DNA of 64,000 nucleotides from Peristeroidobacter agariperforans. Its GTDB lineage: Bacteria > Pseudomonadota > Gammaproteobacteria > Steroidobacterales > Steroidobacteraceae. Shown here in pieces: positions 61,880 to 64,000 of this stretch. The stretch covers positions 1-64,000 of the forward strand of contig NZ_RYFW01000001.1 of the NCBI RefSeq assembly GCF_004138335.1, given 5' to 3'. Under the pieces are notes generated by a model that saw only the letters and a program-made list of their open reading frames with translations, did no database searches and was not told the origin of the DNA. Positions within the stretch are counted from its first letter, which is position 1; every line of letters starts with the position of its first letter. The position numbers and the translations under genes were made by a program.

Positions 61880-62035
61880 ACTGAGGAGCAAGAACCGACC
61901 GCAGATTTAGTTGACCCTGAGAAGCCATTGGCCTTGATGGACCTCGGCGACGCGATGCTTGAGACCAAGCAACTATCGTCGTTACCTGTTTATCCAGATT
62001 GCTACTTTGTTTGGGGTGCCAAGTTCGGCTGCTAG
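61877..62035 (+). CDS. Lasso-peptide-like RiPP precursor (52 residues)
   Basis: ATG at 61877, ribosome site GGGAG six bases upstream, TAG at 62033. The leader contains PLALMDLGDAMLETK, which matches the LxDLGxAxxET leader of proteobacterial (benenodin/astexin-type) lasso precursors, whose conserved Thr is at position -2 of the cut. The segment after it, QLSSLPVYPD then CYFVWGAKFGC, has one Asp and two Cys. With cleavage after Thr-Lys, Asp would be residue 10; a ring of 9 or 8 needs cleavage one or two residues later. Lasso B/C enzymes are not in the window. The gene abuts the stop codon of a convergent TonB receptor, a frequent partner of lasso clusters. Confidence 0.6.
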   Translation: MTEEQEPTADLVDPEKPLALMDLGDAMLETKQLSSLPVYPDCYFVWGAKFGC

Positions 62036-64000
62036 TTACAGTGTTCCGGAAACGCTCAGGTAGAGCGTGCGACCCACAAGATCGCCCTGCGAGAAGTCGA
62101 AGCCGACGGGTCCGTTTATTTCGGAGAACGGTGGCGAGCGGTTGAGAAGGTCGGAACCGCCGACCATTACATCGACATGCTCGCCAACCTTCCGTGACAC
62201 ATTGAGATCAATGGCGAGAGCCGGGCACACGCTCCGTCCGGTGAACCTGCCCATCGTTGTATTGAAATCCTCGTAGCAAGAATCTCGGCGTGCGAGGATA
62301 TTCGCCTTCCACTGGCGATGCTCATAGGCGAGCGAGCCACGCAGGCGCCATTGCATGATGGTGCCATGTTCGCTTGCTATTCCAGCTCGCTCCCGAGCGG
62401 GCACGTTGCTTCCAGGTAGGTCGGTAAATCTGAATCGATCAGTGTAGGTCACATCTAACCGCGGGCGAAATGAACCGACACTTGTTCGCAATTCGGATTC
62501 GACAGAGGCATCGATGCCGCGGGTGTCGGTTTCGCCAAAGTTTGCTCGAGTCATATCCAAAGAAAGCAAGCGGCCCGGTCGGTTTGTGGCAATATCCTCC
62601 GCGGTTGGCGAATCACGAACAACGCGGTCAGGTAAAGCAGCGCTGTTCGCAAGTAGTGTCCATGGTGGGACGACTGAAACGCGGTCTCTCAGCGTCATGC
62701 GCCAAAAATCGATGGATGCCCGCAATCCACCCCGATCTTCGAACTCGAACCCGATGCTGAACGATCTGCCCACAGATGGGCGCAAGTCGGGATTGCCGCC
62801 GGTCACGATGGTAGTTGACGCAATCTCCTGTCGCGCCGGGTCAAAGATTTCAGTTGGCAAGGCCACTCGGGGAAAGAACAGATCAATGAACAGCGGTGCG
62901 AAGAAGGCATCGTTGTAACTGGCGCGCACCTTCACATTCCGGATGGGTTGCCACGTTGTCGAATACTGATAGCTTGTCACCGGGGAGAGGTTCTCGTAGT
63001 CATCCCGCCTCACGCCAAACGACGTCTTCAGTTCCCCAAGCAGCGCAAGATCGGCGATAGCAAATTCAGACATGACATTCCGCGCCAGGTCGCTCGTGAG
63101 GTTCGCGTACTCGGCGAACTCTCGTTTCACGTCCACGCCGACATCTAAGGTCGCTGAGACTGCTGGAAGGTCAATAAGTTGCCTCCTTAACCGCGCGGTC
63201 GCTTGCGTACCTCCATGCTCGTAACGACTCGTCTGCTCCGGGGCAAGAATATTCGAGTTGCCTTTACCGGGGCTTGCGGACAAGACATTCAGCGTCGATG
63301 TTCGCCCCGACAGCGCCTCGATCAGCAGGAATGGGTCAACGGCATTCGTCCAAGTTGTCGCCGCGCGTTCAGTAGAGTGCGTAACGTAGGTCTCATAGGT
63401 CCAGTCGGCAATATCGCCGGTGAGTTGTACGACGCCGCGCCGTAGTTGCGACTCAATGCCTTGTGTTGGCGACGGAAGTCCACTCAAGGCACCACTGACC
63501 GCAACGGGAATACCGAACACATTCTGCGGATGATCCTGTCCGAGCACGAGTTGAGGAATAACCTCGGGACTGTATTGAAAGGATGTACTTTTGTCAGACA
63601 GGAGAAACTCAGTCCTAAATGTGCTTGACCCTATATTCTGTTCACCAATTGCAGAGACGCTGATGCGACGAATCTCGGGTACGATCGCTTGCCAAGCCAG
63701 CAGGCTTGTGCGGTTGACTTCACCGGCGCGAAATTCTGGGACGCCAGCATTCGAGATTGAAACTGCCGCAAACGGAGACGACATCCCTGGTAGATTGCTT
63801 CCGTCCAGCGTGCTCACATTGGGTGGCGTCGAGAACAGCGACCGATTATCTACACTGCCGAAGCGTGTGAAGTCCTGATTTGCCCACCGTGATCGTTCGC
63901 TGCCAAGCAATGAAGTTGTTTTGGAGTAGTCAAGCACGAGTGACGCTAGAGCATCGTCGGTTTTGATGCCAGCGCTTACCGAACCGCGGGTCACTCCAGC
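62036..64000 (-). CDS. TonB-dependent receptor, N-terminus beyond window edge
   Basis: About 655 codons, open to the window edge. No signal peptide or complete plug is present; the first GTG at 63994 is not the real start. The visible part is barrel: FQYSPEVIPQLVLGQ, repeated amphipathic strands, VKVRASYNDAFFAPLFIDLF, VTGGNPDLRPSVGRSFSIGF (the NPDLRPE-type motif of receptors) and the end VGRTLYLSVSGTL. It belongs to the group with NPxLxPE motifs found beside siderophore or lasso-peptide genes. Its TAA is at 62036-62038, directly after the precursor's stop on the other strand. Confidence 0.87.
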   Translation of the reverse strand, partial: AGVTRGSVSAGIKTDDALASLVLDYSKTTSLLGSERSRWANQDFTRFGSVDNRSLFSTPPNVSTLDGSNLPGMSSPFAAVSISNAGVPEFRAGEVNRTSLLAWQAIVPEIRRISVSAIGEQNIGSSTFRTEFLLSDKSTSFQYSPEVIPQLVLGQDHPQNVFGIPVAVSGALSGLPSPTQGIESQLRRGVVQLTGDIADWTYETYVTHSTERAATTWTNAVDPFLLIEALSGRTSTLNVLSASPGKGNSNILAPEQTSRYEHGGTQATARLRRQLIDLPAVSATLDVGVDVKREFAEYANLTSDLARNVMSEFAIADLALLGELKTSFGVRRDDYENLSPVTSYQYSTTWQPIRNVKVRASYNDAFFAPLFIDLFFPRVALPTEIFDPARQEIASTTIVTGGNPDLRPSVGRSFSIGFEFEDRGGLRASIDFWRMTLRDRVSVVPPWTLLANSAALPDRVVRDSPTAEDIATNRPGRLLSLDMTRANFGETDTRGIDASVESELRTSVGSFRPRLDVTYTDRFRFTDLPGSNVPARERAGIASEHGTIMQWRLRGSLAYEHRQWKANILARRDSCYEDFNTTMGRFTGRSVCPALAIDLNVSRKVGEHVDVMVGGSDLLNRSPPFSEINGPVGFDFSQGDLVGRTLYLSVSGTL

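Noticed and set aside
1-64000. CRISPR arrays, tRNA or rRNA genes
   Set aside because: I saw no regularly spaced repeats, tRNA cloverleaf with TTCRANNC loop or rRNA-like stretches; reading by eye could miss a single degenerate tRNA.

Overview
The window is GC-rich, densely coded DNA from a proteobacterium. Large TonB-dependent receptors, a flavin-dependent halogenase next to a SapC-like protein, FCD-type GntR control and a lasso-peptide-like leader suggest a gammaproteobacterium near Steroidobacter or Xanthomonadales. That placement is inference from gene content. I saw no rRNA, tRNA, CRISPR array or complete integrase.

Layout. (1) About 1-13,300 is accessory DNA. It holds an IS3 transposase end, a RuvC-like/Ser-Thr kinase gene pair, a MobC-relaxase fusion, an orphan DNA methyltransferase and a small gene. 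The last two are each preceded by a 107-108 bp palindrome. A truncated group II intron, a nucleotidyltransferase/HTH pair, a broken FAD-type protein, a truncated winged-helix gene, csrA, a CoiA-like protein and a secreted nuclease follow. (2) About 13,358-48,624 is a red-algal galactan (agar) utilisation locus. (3) About 48,625-61,870 is accessory DNA again: an HNH endonuclease pair, decayed transposases, an unrecognised three-gene operon (975/344/306-codon reading frames), a full-length paralogue of the truncated winged-helix gene and an ATP-dependent DNA ligase. (4) The right edge carries a 52-residue lasso-like precursor gene, too short for ordinary ORF lists. It abuts a convergent TonB-dependent receptor that runs off the window.

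How the agar locus works (assignments by family, flow inferred). GH86 and GH50 enzymes depolymerise agar and two TonB-dependent receptors import oligosaccharides. Galactose would go through an aldose epimerase, an SDR dehydrogenase, an SMP-30 lactonase and a DgoD-like dehydratase to 2-keto-3-deoxygalactonate, then DgoK and DgoA. 3,6-anhydro-L-galactose would go through an aldehyde dehydrogenase, an anhydrogalactonate cycloisomerase, a zinc dehydrogenase and a KduD-like SDR. No GH117 anhydro-galactosidase and no clear KDG kinase lie in the window. An FCD GntR regulator sits at the end of the GH50 operon. Five promoter regions of the locus share a TTGTC-N7-GACAA-like palindrome, so I propose one regulon.

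The most unusual points are: an operon under the same operator that pairs an APH-fold kinase with an enolase paralogue, an FAH hydrolase and an SDR, which may be a new sugar-acid route; the two covarying palindromes with a group II intron ending exactly at one of them; the unrecognised three-gene operon; and the lasso-like precursor.
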